The notes: a model not told the origin generated them from the sequence alone. Shown: positions 53,567-62,967, counted from the first letter of the stretch. The stretch is DNA of 64,000 nucleotides from Corynebacterium endometrii (GCF_004795735.1 NZ_CP039247.1:1674001-1738000); one strand, 5' to 3'. Numbers and translations are program-made.

Positions 53567-54679
53567 ATGACTGATCTTCGTCAATCCCCGCTGCACGCCG
53601 AGCATGAAAAGCTAGGCGCACACTTTACCGCCTTCGGACCATGGAACATGCCGCTCAAGTACGGCAAGGAGCTCGAAGAGCACAAGGCCGTCCGCGAGGC
53701 GGCGGGCCTGTTCGACCTGTCCCACATGGGCGAGGTCTACATTGAGGGACCAGATGCGGGCAAGTTCCTGTCCTACGCGCTCATCTCAAACCTCGACATT
53801 CTCAAGGTGGGCAAGGCCAAGTACTCCATGATCTGCGCCGAAGATGGCGGCATCATCGATGACCTCATCTCCTACCGCCTGGAGGAGGATAAGTTCCTGG
53901 TCGTGCCCAACGCGGGCAACGCCGCGGTGGTATTCGAGGAATTCGAAAAGCGCGCCGAGGGTTTTGATGTCTCGCTGACCAATGCGTCCTTCGATAAGGC
54001 GATGATCGCCATTCAGGGCCCTAAGGCCGCCGAAATTCTGCTCCAGCTGGTCGCCGAGGATGACCGCGAGGCGGTAGATACCGTTGGCTACTACGCCTCC
54101 GTGCCGGCCACCGTCGATGGCGTTGAGGCCTTGGTCTGCCGCACCGGTTACACCGGCGAGGATGGTTTTGAGCTCATCGTGGACAACGACAAGGCCCCCG
54201 GCCTGTGGCAGAAGCTGCTGGCCACCGGCGAGCCGGCTGGCCTGCTTCCCGCAGGCCTAGCCGCCCGCGATTCCCTACGCCTTGAGGCGGGCATGCCGCT
54301 CTATGGCAATGAGCTCTCCCGTGAGATCACCCCGGTCGAGGCGGGCATGGCCCGTGCCTTCGCCAAGAAGGAAGCTGACTTCGTGGGCGCCGAGACCATG
54401 CGCGCGCGTGCGGAGGAGGGCCCCAAAGTGGCCATCACCGGCCTGACCTCAGATCAGCGCCGCGCCGCCCGCGCGGGCTCCGAGGTTTACGTGGGCGATA
54501 CCAAGGTAGGCACCGTGACCTCCGGACAGCCCTCCCCCACCCTGGGCTACCCGGTGGCCATCGCCCTGATTGACACCTCCGCCAACTTGGCCGAGGGTGC
54601 CGAGGTCGAGGTGGACATTCGTGGCAAGCGCTACCCATTCAAGGTGGCCGCAATGCCGTTCTACTCCCGCAAGAGGTAA
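53567..54679 (+). CDS. gcvT: Glycine cleavage system aminomethyltransferase, T protein
   Basis: Transfers the aminomethyl carbon from lipoylated GcvH to tetrahydrofolate. The folate-binding core shows GLFDLSHMGEVYIEG, KAKYSMICAEDGGIIDDLI (catalytic-region Asp), CRTGYTGEDGFEL and LAARDSLRLEAGMPLYGNEL. The product has 370 residues, with the OB-like C-terminal domain ending SGQPSPTLGYPVAIA. A ribosome site GAGGAG precedes the ATG. Confidence 0.96.
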   Translation: MTDLRQSPLHAEHEKLGAHFTAFGPWNMPLKYGKELEEHKAVREAAGLFDLSHMGEVYIEGPDAGKFLSYALISNLDILKVGKAKYSMICAEDGGIIDDLISYRLEEDKFLVVPNAGNAAVVFEEFEKRAEGFDVSLTNASFDKAMIAIQGPKAAEILLQLVAEDDREAVDTVGYYASVPATVDGVEALVCRTGYTGEDGFELIVDNDKAPGLWQKLLATGEPAGLLPAGLAARDSLRLEAGMPLYGNELSREITPVEAGMARAFAKKEADFVGAETMRARAEEGPKVAITGLTSDQRRAARAGSEVYVGDTKVGTVTSGQPSPTLGYPVAIALIDTSANLAEGAEVEVDIRGKRYPFKVAAMPFYSRKR

Positions 54680-54745
54680 ACATCCCGCTAAACTAATGGG
54701 TGAGAGTAAAGCTCATCTCGCCTCACACAAGTGAAAGGACCCCAT

Positions 54746-55135
54746 ATGTCTAACTTGCCTGCAGATTTCTCTTACACTGAGGATCACGAGTGGATTAACT
54801 CCACCCCTGACGCTGTAGTAGGCTCCACCGTCCGCATCGGTATTACCTCCGTGGCGGCTGACCGCCTGGGTGAGGTTGTCTTCGCTGAACTGCCAGCGGT
54901 TGGTGACACCGTCACCGCCGGTGAAACCTGTGGCGAGGTTGAGTCCACCAAGTCCGTATCTGACCTGTACTCTCCTGTGACCGGAACCGTCACCGCTATC
55001 AACGAGGGCGTGGAAGATGACTACTCCGTCATCAACTCCGACCCATTCGGTGATGGCTGGCTGTTCGAGGTTGAGGTAGAAGAGGCCGGCGAACTGATGA
55101 CCGCTGAGGAGTACGGCGCAGCAAACGGCGTCTAA
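54746..55135 (+). CDS. gcvH: Glycine cleavage system H protein
   Basis: Lipoyl-carrying shuttle protein of the glycine cleavage system, 129 residues. The lipoyl Lys is K69 in [13 protein letters not shown], the conserved context. I start at the ATG at 54746 ([15 protein letters not shown] follows); an in-frame ATG 15 nt upstream is less likely because AAAGGA at about 54733 lies at the right spacing for 54746. Its modification depends on lipB and lipA, which follow directly. Confidence 0.96.
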   Translation: MSNLPADFSYTEDHEWINSTPDAVVGSTVRIGITSVAADRLGEVVFAELPAVGDTVTAGETCGEVESTKSVSDLYSPVTGTVTAINEGVEDDYSVINSDPFGDGWLFEVEVEEAGELMTAEEYGAANGV

Positions 55136-55142
55136 GTCCTCA

Positions 55143-55183
55143 AGGCGGGTAAGGAGACTTCGGTATTCTTACCCGCCTTTTTT
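55143..55183 (+). terminator. Rho-independent terminator of gcvPTH
   Basis: Hairpin GGCGGGTAAG / CTTACCCGCC followed by TTTTTT, right after the gcvH stop. Confidence 0.92.
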
Positions 55184-55227
55184 GACGCCCTGATTTATCC
55201 GTTCCGCATCGTTGAAGGTTTTCTCTT

Positions 55228-56028
55228 ATGACCGCACCACGTGATCCATTCTTTCCAGCCGATCGCTCAATTCGCGCCTCCGCTAAACCGCTGGAGATTC
55301 GCCACCTTGGCAGAATGGATTACCAGGAAGCGTGGGACTACCAGGCGGAAGTTGCCAAGCAGCGCGCCGCGGGCGAGGTGGGTGACGTTATCCTGCTCGT
55401 TGAGCATCCCAACGTCTACACCGCGGGCAAGCGCACCCAGCCAGAAGACATGCCCGATAACGGGCTTCCGGTCATCCAGGTTGACCGGGGTGGGCGTATC
55501 ACCTGGCATGGAGAGGGCCAGCAGGTGGTCTACCCCATCATCAAACTCGCCGAGCCCGTCGATGTGGTGGACTATGTCCGCCGCTTGGAGGAGGCGGCAA
55601 TCCAGACGGTGCGCCAGATGGGCGTGGTAGAAGCCGGCCGCATCGATGGCCGCTCAGGCGTGTGGGTGCCGCACACCCGTACCGCGGCGGATCCGGCGGC
55701 CCCGCGGCGCGACCGCAAGATAGCCGCCCTGGGCATCCGCATCACCCGCGGCGTGACCATGCATGGGCTATCCCTCAACTGCGACAATACGCTGGACTAC
55801 TACGAACACATCGTGGCCTGCGGCATCGATGACGCGGACGTGACCACCCTGTCCCTGGAATTGGGACGGAAGGTGGGGATCTCCGAGGTCGCCGAGCCGT
55901 TGCTTAAGGCCCTGACGGACGCGTTGGAGGGCCGCCTCATCGTCGCGGACCACACGTTCGCATCGGCGCCTGACCCCACCAAAATCGCTAATGAGCGCGC
56001 ACGCGCCCGCCGAAAAGAATCAAAGTAA
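55228..56028 (+). CDS. lipB: Lipoyl(octanoyl) transferase LipB
   Basis: Transfers octanoyl from ACP to lipoyl domains of E2 and GcvH proteins. The family motifs are [33 protein letters not shown], and [21 protein letters not shown] with the catalytic Lys; the catalytic Cys lies in HIVACGIDD. The length of 266 residues includes a basic C-terminal tail ([10 protein letters not shown]). The lipA frame overlaps its end, so translation may be coupled. Confidence 0.95.
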   Translation: MTAPRDPFFPADRSIRASAKPLEIRHLGRMDYQEAWDYQAEVAKQRAAGEVGDVILLVEHPNVYTAGKRTQPEDMPDNGLPVIQVDRGGRITWHGEGQQVVYPIIKLAEPVDVVDYVRRLEEAAIQTVRQMGVVEAGRIDGRSGVWVPHTRTAADPAAPRRDRKIAALGIRITRGVTMHGLSLNCDNTLDYYEHIVACGIDDADVTTLSLELGRKVGISEVAEPLLKALTDALEGRLIVADHTFASAPDPTKIANERARARRKESK

Positions 56029-56062
56029 CCATCAATCATCAATAACACGTAGGGTAAACACC

Positions 56063-57154
56063 GTGACTGTTAAGCCAGAAGGACGCAAGTTGCTCCGCAT
56101 CGAGAAGAAGAATGCGGAGACCCCAATCGAACAGAAACCCCGGTGGATCCGCAACCAGGTCCGCACAGGCCCCGGATATGAGGACGTGAAGTCAAAGGTT
56201 AGGGGCGCCTCCCTGCACACCGTGTGCCAGGAGGCGGGCTGCCCTAATATCCATGAGTGCTGGGAGTCCCGTGAGGCCACCTTCCTCATCGGCGGCGACT
56301 CCTGCACCCGCCGCTGCGACTTTTGCGATATCAAGACGGGCAAGCCTGAGGCCCTGGACCGGGACGAACCTCGCCGCGTGGCGGAGTCCGTCAAGGAAAT
56401 GCAGCTCAATTACTCCACCATTACCGGCGTGACCCGCGATGACCTCCCCGATGAGGGCGCGTGGCTCTACGCCGAGGTGGTACGCCAGATCCACGAGCTC
56501 AATCCGCATACCGGCGTGGAGAACCTAACCCCTGATTTCTCGGGCAAGCCTGACTTGCTCCAGGAGGTCTTCGAGGCCCGCCCGGAGGTCTTTGCGCACA
56601 ACGTGGAGACCGTTCCGCGTATCTTCAAGCGCATCCGCCCGGCCTTCCGCTATGAGCGTTCCCTGGACGTCATCCGCCAGGCCCATGATTTTGGGCTTAT
56701 CACCAAGTCCAACCTGATCCTGGGCATGGGTGAGACCAAGGAGGAGATCGAGGAGGCGCTTAAGGATATCCGCGACGCCGGCTGCGACATCATCACCATC
56801 ACCCAGTACCTGCGCCCGGGCCCACGCTTCCATCCAATCGAGCGCTGGGTCCGCCCCGAGGAGTTCGTTGAGCACTCCCAGCTGGCCAAGGAACTGGGTT
56901 ACGGCGGCGTGATGGCCGGACCTCTGGTTCGCTCCTCCTACCGCGCGGGCCGCCTCTACGTACAGGCCATGAAGGCCCGCGGCTTGGAGATTCCAGAGAA
57001 CCTCAAGCACCTGGAGGAGACCTCGGAAGGCGCCACCGCGCAGGAGGCCTCCACCCTGCTGAACAAGTACGGCCCGTCCGAGGAAACCCCCGTGACCACC
57101 CGCTTGGTCAAGGCCGCCGCTCAATCGGATTCCGTAATGAGCACCATCCGCTAG
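56063..57154 (+). CDS. lipA: Lipoyl synthase LipA
   Basis: Radical-SAM enzyme inserting two sulfurs into octanoylated lipoyl domains. The auxiliary cluster motif [12 protein letters not shown] and the radical SAM motif [10 protein letters not shown] are both intact, with GDSCTRRC context and the C-terminal VRSSYRAG (Arg-Ser-Ser-Tyr). I choose the GTG at 56063 ([12 protein letters not shown], 363 residues) with AGGGT upstream; a longer in-frame start overlaps lipB. Confidence 0.96.
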   Translation: MTVKPEGRKLLRIEKKNAETPIEQKPRWIRNQVRTGPGYEDVKSKVRGASLHTVCQEAGCPNIHECWESREATFLIGGDSCTRRCDFCDIKTGKPEALDRDEPRRVAESVKEMQLNYSTITGVTRDDLPDEGAWLYAEVVRQIHELNPHTGVENLTPDFSGKPDLLQEVFEARPEVFAHNVETVPRIFKRIRPAFRYERSLDVIRQAHDFGLITKSNLILGMGETKEEIEEALKDIRDAGCDIITITQYLRPGPRFHPIERWVRPEEFVEHSQLAKELGYGGVMAGPLVRSSYRAGRLYVQAMKARGLEIPENLKHLEETSEGATAQEASTLLNKYGPSEETPVTTRLVKAAAQSDSVMSTIR

Positions 57155-57184
57155 CCTCACCCTCACAGAAGGGTAAAAGATTCA

Positions 57185-57247
57185 GCCCGCGCCGCGCGAT
57201 GCCCACTGGTACCCACCTTTTGGCCATCGCGCGGCGTGGGCCGTTTC
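57185..57247 (+). terminator. Large hairpin downstream of lipA
   Basis: Arms at 57185-57201 and 57225-57241 (GCCCGCGCCGCGCGATG against its near-perfect complement, one mismatch), loop about 23 nt, followed by CGTTTCACTTTC. A terminator or attenuator ahead of the DUF4191 gene is likely. Confidence 0.6.
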
Positions 57248-57280
57248 ACTTTCTTGAGCTTGCCCTTTAAAGTAAAGGCC

Positions 57281-58066
57281 ATGGCACAAGGCGAAGATAA
57301 GGCAGCACTCAAGGCAGCCAAGCAGCAAGAGCGCGCGGCTAAGCGCGCGCGTCGTAAAGAAACCCGCGGTCAAATGTGGCAGGCGTTCCAGATGCAGCGC
57401 AAGCAGGACAGTGCTCTTGTCCCGCTCATGCTCCTGGCCATCCTGGGCACCGCGTTAGTCTTCTTCCTCATTGGCCTGCTCTTTAATGGCCAGTGGTTCA
57501 TGCTGATTCTGGGCCTTGGCGTGGGCTTCCTCATCGCCATGTTCATCTTCACCCGCCGCCTTGAGCGCGATATGTACAAGCGCGTTGAGGACCAGCCGGG
57601 CGTGGCCGGTTGGGCGCTGGAGCAGCAGCTGAAAAACACCGTCGGCGTGGTCTGGAAGGTCTCCCCTGGCGTGGCCGTTACCCGCCAGCAGGATTTGATC
57701 CACCGCGTCATTGGCAACCCGGGCGTCATCTTTGTCTGCGAGGGCAACTCTAAGCGCCTGGCCTCCAACCTGTCCGTGCTGAAGAAGCGCGTGGATAAGT
57801 TGGCCCCCGGTGTACCCGTCTACGAGGTCCACGCCGGCAACGGTGAGGGCGAGGTTCCCGTGGGCAAGCTGCGCAGCCACATCATGCGCCTGCCGCGCAA
57901 CTACAACAAGGATGGCGTCTACGCGAACATCCGCCGCATCGAGGCGATGGACAATATGCCTGGCACCACCCCGGGCCTGCCTAAGGGCCCGATGCCGAAG
58001 CAGGCCCAGAACATGGCCGGCATGAACCGCCGCATGCGCCGCGCCTCTGAGCGCAAGGGCAAGTAA
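57281..58066 (+). CDS. DUF4191 family membrane protein
   Basis: Conserved actinobacterial protein adjacent to lipA, as in related genomes (Rv2219-like). A charged N-terminal helix (AQGEDKAALKAAKQQERAAK) precedes two membrane segments (VPLMLLAILGTALVFFLIGLL and FMLILGLGVGFLIAMFIF), then a soluble C-terminal domain with VIGNPGVIFVCEGNSKRLAS and GEVPVGKLRSHIMRLP. I start at 57281 (MAQGED); the longer frame reads through the hairpin. The product has 261 residues; its function is unknown. Confidence 0.87.
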   Translation: MAQGEDKAALKAAKQQERAAKRARRKETRGQMWQAFQMQRKQDSALVPLMLLAILGTALVFFLIGLLFNGQWFMLILGLGVGFLIAMFIFTRRLERDMYKRVEDQPGVAGWALEQQLKNTVGVVWKVSPGVAVTRQQDLIHRVIGNPGVIFVCEGNSKRLASNLSVLKKRVDKLAPGVPVYEVHAGNGEGEVPVGKLRSHIMRLPRNYNKDGVYANIRRIEAMDNMPGTTPGLPKGPMPKQAQNMAGMNRRMRRASERKGK

Positions 58067-58100
58067 GCACTCACCACCGCTTCTGCCTCACCAATTGACT

Positions 58101-58127
58101 AGCCCGGGTTGCTACCCGGGCTTTTGT
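58101..58127 (+). terminator. Rho-independent terminator of the DUF4191 gene
   Basis: Hairpin AGCCCGGGT-TGCT-ACCCGGGCT followed by TTTGTCTTGTT. Confidence 0.88.
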
Positions 58128-58135
58128 CTTGTTCC

Positions 58136-58669
58136 TTAACGCCACTGGGGAGTCACGGCGAAGATGTCCGGGTAGTTCACAAAATCGAAGACAAAGCGCA
58201 GCACCGATTCGCGGTAGCCAATGAACTCCCCGCTGCGAACCAGCGCGAGCACCTCCTCCTGGCTTGCCCACTTTATGGCAGCCACTTCATCATTGGGCAC
58301 CGCCAAAGACTCTAAGTCCACGGGTTTCTCCACGAGGTAGAAGTCATCAAACCCGCCGGGAAAGTTAAAGGTAAACGCCGCCCGCAGCTGGGATGGGTCT
58401 AATTCGATGCCCAGTTCCTCACGTGTTTCCCGGGCAACGCCTTCCGCGGATGTTTCCCCCGCGACTACGGATCCTCCAACGCTGAAATCCCACTGCCCCG
58501 GCCATGTGGGCTTATCCGGCGCCCGCCGCTGGATCAGCATGCGGCCTAGGTCATCGAACAAGCACAGATGCACAACGGTATGAAAGTGCCCCTCGGCGAT
58601 GACAGGCCCACGCGGGACCTGCTTGCCGGTGCGTTGGCGGTGCTCATCATAGACGTCCCAGTGTTCCAT
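58136..58669 (-). CDS. NUDIX hydrolase
   Basis: Hydrolase of a nucleoside diphosphate-linked or related substrate. The NUDIX box is GGSVVAGETSAEGVA followed by RETREELGIEL, matching GX5EX7REUXEEXGU. The N-terminal part (WDVYDEHRQRTGKQVPRG, then FHTVVHLCLFDD) resembles isopentenyl-diphosphate isomerase-like or putative ADP-ribose-type members, so the substrate is uncertain. The start at 58669 (MEHWDVYDE) has AGGA upstream; the longer frame is unlikely. The product has 177 residues. Confidence 0.87.
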   Translation of the reverse strand: MEHWDVYDEHRQRTGKQVPRGPVIAEGHFHTVVHLCLFDDLGRMLIQRRAPDKPTWPGQWDFSVGGSVVAGETSAEGVARETREELGIELDPSQLRAAFTFNFPGGFDDFYLVEKPVDLESLAVPNDEVAAIKWASQEEVLALVRSGEFIGYRESVLRFVFDFVNYPDIFAVTPQWR

Positions 58670-58786
58670 GCGGATCATCCTACCCACCCCTACCCCATGC
58701 TTAAGGGTCTCCGGCGCTGCCAACCCCCGGGGAAATGCTGCCGCACCTCCGAAAAAATAAAGCACGCACTTGCGAAAACACGCATG

Positions 58787-58819
58787 AAAAAAGCCTTGGG
58801 AACGCTGCCCCAAGGCCTA
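58787..58819 (-). terminator. Rho-independent terminator of the RDD gene
   Basis: Minus-strand hairpin GGCCTTGGGG...CCCAAGGC followed by TTTTTTCATG, 15 nt after the RDD gene stop. Confidence 0.88.
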
Positions 58820-58833
58820 TGCGAAACGCCGGT

Positions 58834-59307
58834 TTAGACGTGGATGACAGCGGTACCGGTGCCGCGATCGTGGAGACCGCGGCCGTCCGCGTCCACCATC
58901 GCAGCCGGAAATACCGTGGAGGTCAGCAGCGTGCGAACCACGGCGCGCCACAGGCCGACTCGGGCACCGGCGATATCAACACGCGCCACGCCCAGGCCCA
59001 AAATGGCCATGCCTGGGGTGCGGGCAAAGAGCCAGCCGCCGATGATGCCCACCACTACCCAAAGGATAAGGGTGACTGTGGAAACGTCACCCAGCTGCAT
59101 GGTGAAGCGGGTAATAACAAGCGCCAGAGCCAGGCAGATTATCCAGTCCAGGGCCACGGCCATTGCGCGGCGGCCAACGGAAGCCATGGAACCGGAGCCG
59201 CTTTGCGGGAGTCCCAGTTTCTCCCCGGGCCATTTGCCCGGTGCGTCAGGGTCATCAAATTCGCCAGGAATTCCTGGGCCATCTAGCCATGTGCGCTTAT
59301 CTGCCAT
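58834..59307 (-). CDS. RDD family membrane protein
   Basis: A 157-residue protein with three hydrophobic segments (ALDWIICLALALVITRF, VTLILWVVVGIIGGWLF, and LLTSTVFPAAMVD). The RDD signature is degenerate here: SVGRRAMAVALDW at the first segment gives the R and D. The N-terminal 45 residues (ADKRTWLDGPGIPGEFDD and beyond) are acidic and cytoplasmic. The start is the ATG at 59307. In actinobacteria these genes often lie next to glnA. No substrate is known. Confidence 0.85.
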   Translation of the reverse strand: MADKRTWLDGPGIPGEFDDPDAPGKWPGEKLGLPQSGSGSMASVGRRAMAVALDWIICLALALVITRFTMQLGDVSTVTLILWVVVGIIGGWLFARTPGMAILGLGVARVDIAGARVGLWRAVVRTLLTSTVFPAAMVDADGRGLHDRGTGTAVIHV

Positions 59308-59531
59308 GCCAGACACCTTACTTGAGATCAAAATTTAGTACTAAACCTGCGAATTCCCCCGATGTGGTGTGCACCATGATCAGAAATTCTACCTGTCGAT
59401 AGATAATCTGTTACGCTATAGATATCCTAGAAAAAGAACTGCGGACACCCGCTGTTTCACCCCGATTAACTACTAGGGTACGCCAACCTAGTGGAGCGCA
59501 CCAGCCCACTATCAAACTCGAGGAGACACTA
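59308..59531 (+). promoter_or_regulatory. glnA promoter region
   Basis: No gene is seen between the divergent RDD gene and glnA. Two AT-rich ATAGAT elements at about 59399 and 59419 lie in a plausible promoter; a GAGGAG ribosome site precedes the glnA ATG. In C. glutamicum glnA is under AmtR control, but I do not see a clear CTAT-N6-ATAG palindrome here, so no operator is claimed. Confidence 0.45.
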
Positions 59532-60968
59532 ATGGCCTTTGAATCCGTTCAGGACATTGTCAAGTTCATTAAGGATGAGGACGTAAAGTTCGTTGACATC
59601 CGCTTTACTGACGTTCCGGGCACCGAGAACCACTTCACCATCCCGGCCTCCATGTTCGATGAGGAAGCTGCCGAAGAGGGTTTCGCCTTTGACGGTTCCT
59701 CCATCCGCGGCTTTACCACCATTGATGAGTCTGACATGAACCTGAAGCCTGATTGCCAGACTGCCTTCGTGGATCCCTTCCGCGCGGAGAAGACCCTGAA
59801 CATCAAGTTCTTCGTCCACGATCCTTTCACCTCTGAGCCATTCTCCCGCGACCCACGTAACGTAGCCCGCAAGGCCGAGGAGTACTTGGCCTCCACCGGC
59901 ATCGCGGACACCTGCTTCTTCGGCGCCGAGGCTGAGTTCTTCATCTTCGATTCCGTCCGTTACGCAGCAGACACCCACACCTCCTTCTACGAGGTTGATT
60001 CCAATGAGGGCTGGTGGAACCGCGGCGCGGAGACCAACGTGGACGGCTCCCTTAACACCGGTTACAAGACCCGCCCTAAGGGTGGCTACTTCCCAACCGC
60101 CCCTTACGACAAGACCGAGGGCGTGCGCGACGCTATGGTCCGCAACCTGCAGGACGCGGGCTTTGAGATTGAGCGCTTCCACCATGAGGTAGCTACCGGC
60201 GGCCAGAACGAGATTAACTACAAGTTCAACACCCTGCTGCACGCGGCTGATGATATTCAGACCTTCAAGTACATCATCAAGAACACCGCCGCTAACTTCG
60301 GCCAGTCCGCCACCTTTATGCCTAAGCCACTCGCTGGCGACAACGGTTCCGGCATGCACGCCCACCAGTCCCTGTGGAAGGACGGCAAGCCACTGTTCCA
60401 CGATGAGGCGGGCTACGCGGGCCTGTCTGACCTTGCGCGCTACTACATCGGCGGCATCCTGCACCACGCCGGCGCGGTCCTGGCGTTTACCAACCCAACC
60501 CTGAACTCCTACCACCGCCTGGTTCCTGGCTTCGAGGCCCCAATTAACCTGGTGTACTCCCAGCGCAACCGTTCCGCCGCCGTTCGTATCCCAATCACCG
60601 GCTCCAACCCGAAGGCCAAGCGCCTGGAGTTCCGCGCACCGGACCCATCCGGCAACCCTTACTTCGGCTTCGCCGCGATGATGCTCGCCGGCCTGGACGG
60701 CATCAAGAACCGCATCGAGCCACACGCTCCAGTGGACAAGGACCTCTACGAGCTGCCACCAGAGGAGGCCGCATCCATCCCGCAGGCACCTACCTCCCTC
60801 GAGGCATCCCTGCAGGCGCTGCAGGAGGACTCCGAGTTCCTCACCGAGGGCGACGTATTCACCGAGGACCTCATCGAGTCCTACATCCAGTACAAGGTGG
60901 ACAACGAGATTCAGCCTAGCCGCCTGCGTCCTACCCCACTCGAGTTCGAGATGTACTACGACTGCTAA
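59532..60968 (+). CDS. glnA: Glutamine synthetase, type I (GlnA)
   Basis: Dodecameric ATP-dependent ammonia-assimilating enzyme. The class I signatures are present: [11 protein letters not shown], the [11 protein letters not shown] motif, [18 protein letters not shown], and [13 protein letters not shown]. The adenylylation Tyr is Y406 in [11 protein letters not shown], so covalent regulation by GlnE is expected. The product has 478 residues. Codon use is strongly optimised, consistent with high expression. Confidence 0.97.
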   Translation: MAFESVQDIVKFIKDEDVKFVDIRFTDVPGTENHFTIPASMFDEEAAEEGFAFDGSSIRGFTTIDESDMNLKPDCQTAFVDPFRAEKTLNIKFFVHDPFTSEPFSRDPRNVARKAEEYLASTGIADTCFFGAEAEFFIFDSVRYAADTHTSFYEVDSNEGWWNRGAETNVDGSLNTGYKTRPKGGYFPTAPYDKTEGVRDAMVRNLQDAGFEIERFHHEVATGGQNEINYKFNTLLHAADDIQTFKYIIKNTAANFGQSATFMPKPLAGDNGSGMHAHQSLWKDGKPLFHDEAGYAGLSDLARYYIGGILHHAGAVLAFTNPTLNSYHRLVPGFEAPINLVYSQRNRSAAVRIPITGSNPKAKRLEFRAPDPSGNPYFGFAAMMLAGLDGIKNRIEPHAPVDKDLYELPPEEAASIPQAPTSLEASLQALQEDSEFLTEGDVFTEDLIESYIQYKVDNEIQPSRLRPTPLEFEMYYDC

Positions 60969-61100
60969 TTTGAGTGGCGTTTCACTAACCTGCTGATATT
61001 GGGTTTTCGCAGGTCAACACCCCGGCATAGCGCGCATAACAGACATCAAAATATGCGCGTGCGGGATCCTTGCGGGATCCACACACCACCCAAAACACAA

Positions 61101-61150
61101 AAATAGCCTCCGCGGCATCAACACAACCGTTGACACCACGGGGGCTATTT
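61101..61150. terminator. Hairpin terminator between glnA and the accessory region
   Basis: Arms AAATAGCCTCCG / CGGGGGCTATTT (one mismatch) around a 26-nt loop. On the minus strand it ends in a TTTTTG run, so it mainly stops minus-strand transcription, notably of the frame ending at 61154. It lies about 130 nt after the glnA stop and may also stop glnA. Confidence 0.7.
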
Positions 61151-61153
61151 CGA

Positions 61154-61276
61154 TCACCTAGCGCACTCCTCAAGCCACTCCGAGTACGTTAGAATATGCG
61201 GAACCTTCTTCCAGCCCTCATGAGCGGAGACAAGCTCCTCTGAATATTCCCACTTCCACCAAAAAGGCCACCCCAT
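61154..61276 (-). CDS. Possible small protein or gene remnant with its own terminator
   Basis: A minus-strand 40-residue frame with protein-like composition (MGWPFWWKWEYSEELVSAH, then EGWKKVPHILTYSEWLEE). Its stop (61154) is immediately followed by the T-tailed minus-strand terminator at 61101-61150, which argues that something real is transcribed here. Its ATG overlaps the ATG of the divergent HipA-like gene. The longer upstream frame lies inside that gene. A truncated gene is as likely as a genuine short one. Confidence 0.35.
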   Translation of the reverse strand: MGWPFWWKWEYSEELVSAHEGWKKVPHILTYSEWLEECAR

Positions 61277-62081
61277 GAACCCCAGCAATGTCGTCTCCAT
61301 CGAAGCCCACCGCGAACGCGGAAAAAAGACATACCTACAAATCCCCGGCCGGGTAGCCAATGAAACCGGCTCACGGCCATTTCTCGGCAAAGCGGACGAC
61401 GGCAACGAATACTGGTGCAAGCGGATCGAAAGCGACCACGGCCGCGAAGCTGTCGTCAACGAAGTAGCCGCAAGTGTCGTTGGCCAACGCCTCGGCGCTC
61501 ACATCCGCCCTTGGAAAATCATTTATGTACCCCCGTCACTCCAAGGACTTCTAGTCGGAAACTCCACATGGAGATACCGACTCACCGGTACACCCCTATT
61601 CGGGTCACTTAACCTTCATACCAGCACACTTCACCAGGAATTCGGAGTCATCCCGTTCGTAAATGATGACGCCAACCACAACCACATCCCCAAACTCATC
61701 GCTATGTGGGCCTTGTGCAACGTTCAGGGAGACCTCCAAATATTGACCGACAACAACGAAGACAACTCAATTTGGTCTATTGACCACGGCTTTTGGTTCG
61801 ATTCACTCCCGTACCCTTGGCAATTGACTCCACTGGAGCGTTCAGGTGGCACCCCGCACATCCCCCACCTACGCGAGGTAATTCCAGGCAGTTCTTGGGA
61901 TAAAGCTATTACCGCGCTCGACAATTTGGACATCTCCCTAAAAGAAGAGTTACGTGACGCGTTGCCGATAGAATGGTCGGTACCTGAGCATGAGACGGAC
62001 AAGCTTATGAGATACGTTCTTGAGCGCAAGGACTACACGCGAGAACTTCTGGGTTCTTACAGAACCGGAAAAGGACAATGA
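61275..62081 (+). CDS. HipA-like kinase-fold protein (probable pseudokinase)
   Basis: A 268-residue protein resembling the HipA-like kinase domain found next to DUF3037 genes. The N-lobe shows PFLGKADDGNEYWCKRIESD with an ATP-site Lys (K49) followed by NEVAASVVGQRLGA, and the C-lobe shows SIDHGFWF (D170-H-G), a DFG-like motif. The catalytic loop, usually N-x-D-R-H-x-x-N before the DHG, reads NVQGDLQILTD here (N149), so the catalytic Asp, Arg and Asn appear lost. It may bind nucleotide or act as a scaffold. It shares a ribosome-site-coupled junction with the DUF3037 gene. Confidence 0.72.
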   Translation: MNPSNVVSIEAHRERGKKTYLQIPGRVANETGSRPFLGKADDGNEYWCKRIESDHGREAVVNEVAASVVGQRLGAHIRPWKIIYVPPSLQGLLVGNSTWRYRLTGTPLFGSLNLHTSTLHQEFGVIPFVNDDANHNHIPKLIAMWALCNVQGDLQILTDNNEDNSIWSIDHGFWFDSLPYPWQLTPLERSGGTPHIPHLREVIPGSSWDKAITALDNLDISLKEELRDALPIEWSVPEHETDKLMRYVLERKDYTRELLGSYRTGKGQ

Positions 62082-62082
62082 C

Positions 62083-62934
62083 ATGAGATTCGACTACTGG
62101 ACCGTCAGTGTGGTTCCTCGCCCCATGGGCATCACCACAATCGGTGTCGGCGTCATCGTCATCGACCCCGCGACCGGTCAATTAAAGTACATGTTCCGTA
62201 CCGACCAGGGCATTCGCCACGACTCAGAGTTTCCTGATGCGATAAGGCCAGCGCTACGCAATTTCAAGGCAGACCTCAACAAGCTGACGACTACAACCGA
62301 GCCGCTGAACCTGAAGGGGCAGCACACGCTTTCAAGCTATCTCGAGTTTGTTAGTCGCCATTGGCACAACCTCATTCAAGTTCGCGCCATGCAAAGCATG
62401 GACGCGGCGAACATCGAGGAAGCCGTAGACCTATTGTTCTCAACGCTCATCGGTGAGACGCCAACCCGCAAGCATCAATACGACGTTCGGCAGGTGCGTG
62501 GCCTCATTCGTCGTGAGTATGAACAGCATCCCCGGCTGCTGGAGGCGACAACCTTCGAGACCAATGTGCAGGTTTCTCGACGCGAGCTGGATTTGAATTT
62601 AGCGGTAGTGCATGAGGGCCAAGTTATCGAGCTTAACCAGGCTTTCAATTTCCGGTCTTCTGACTCTAAGGGCACACGTTCGGCCATTGATTCTTGGACC
62701 TTGAAGGTTGAGAAGTTGCAGAGTGACGGGGGTGAGCTTTTCATCGAGGAAGCTTCGTTGTGGGTTCCACGAAACCCCGATGTCGTTGCTGTCACGGCTC
62801 CGCCGATTTCTCCAGCTCAGAAGAAGAATTTCCGGCTGTTTCAGGATTTCTGCAGTGACCTTAACATCACACTGTTGCATCCGGAAGATATTCCTCAGCA
62901 TGCTGCGTGGCTCGATAGCCGGTTGGCATCGTAG
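62083..62934 (+). CDS. DUF3037 family protein, partner of the HipA-like gene
   Basis: A 283-residue protein starting MRFDYWTVSVVPRPMG followed by ITTIGVGVIVIDPATG, the pattern of DUF3037 (Y-W/A-x-x-V-x-V-P... N/G-V-G-V). Family members are usually about 130 residues and accompany a HipA-like gene; here a C-terminal domain of about 140 residues (NVQVSRRELDLNLAVVHEG onward) is added. It starts 1 nt after the HipA-like stop with AAAGGAC upstream, so the two are co-translated. The function of the pair is not established; a toxin-antitoxin or defence role is a speculation from gene pairing. Confidence 0.75.
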   Translation: MRFDYWTVSVVPRPMGITTIGVGVIVIDPATGQLKYMFRTDQGIRHDSEFPDAIRPALRNFKADLNKLTTTTEPLNLKGQHTLSSYLEFVSRHWHNLIQVRAMQSMDAANIEEAVDLLFSTLIGETPTRKHQYDVRQVRGLIRREYEQHPRLLEATTFETNVQVSRRELDLNLAVVHEGQVIELNQAFNFRSSDSKGTRSAIDSWTLKVEKLQSDGGELFIEEASLWVPRNPDVVAVTAPPISPAQKKNFRLFQDFCSDLNITLLHPEDIPQHAAWLDSRLAS

Positions 62935-62967
62935 AACGACGATCTTCGCCTTGAAGGGTGGGGCTGA

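Noticed and set aside
59390..59440. AmtR operator ahead of glnA
   Set aside because: Known from C. glutamicum, but the palindromic consensus is not clear here; only ATAGAT-like elements are seen.
61154..61459. 101-residue minus-strand frame including the start of the HipA-like gene
   Set aside because: The N-terminal half lies wholly inside the HipA-like gene and reads as its shadow; only the C-terminal 40 residues outside it were kept as a possible small gene.
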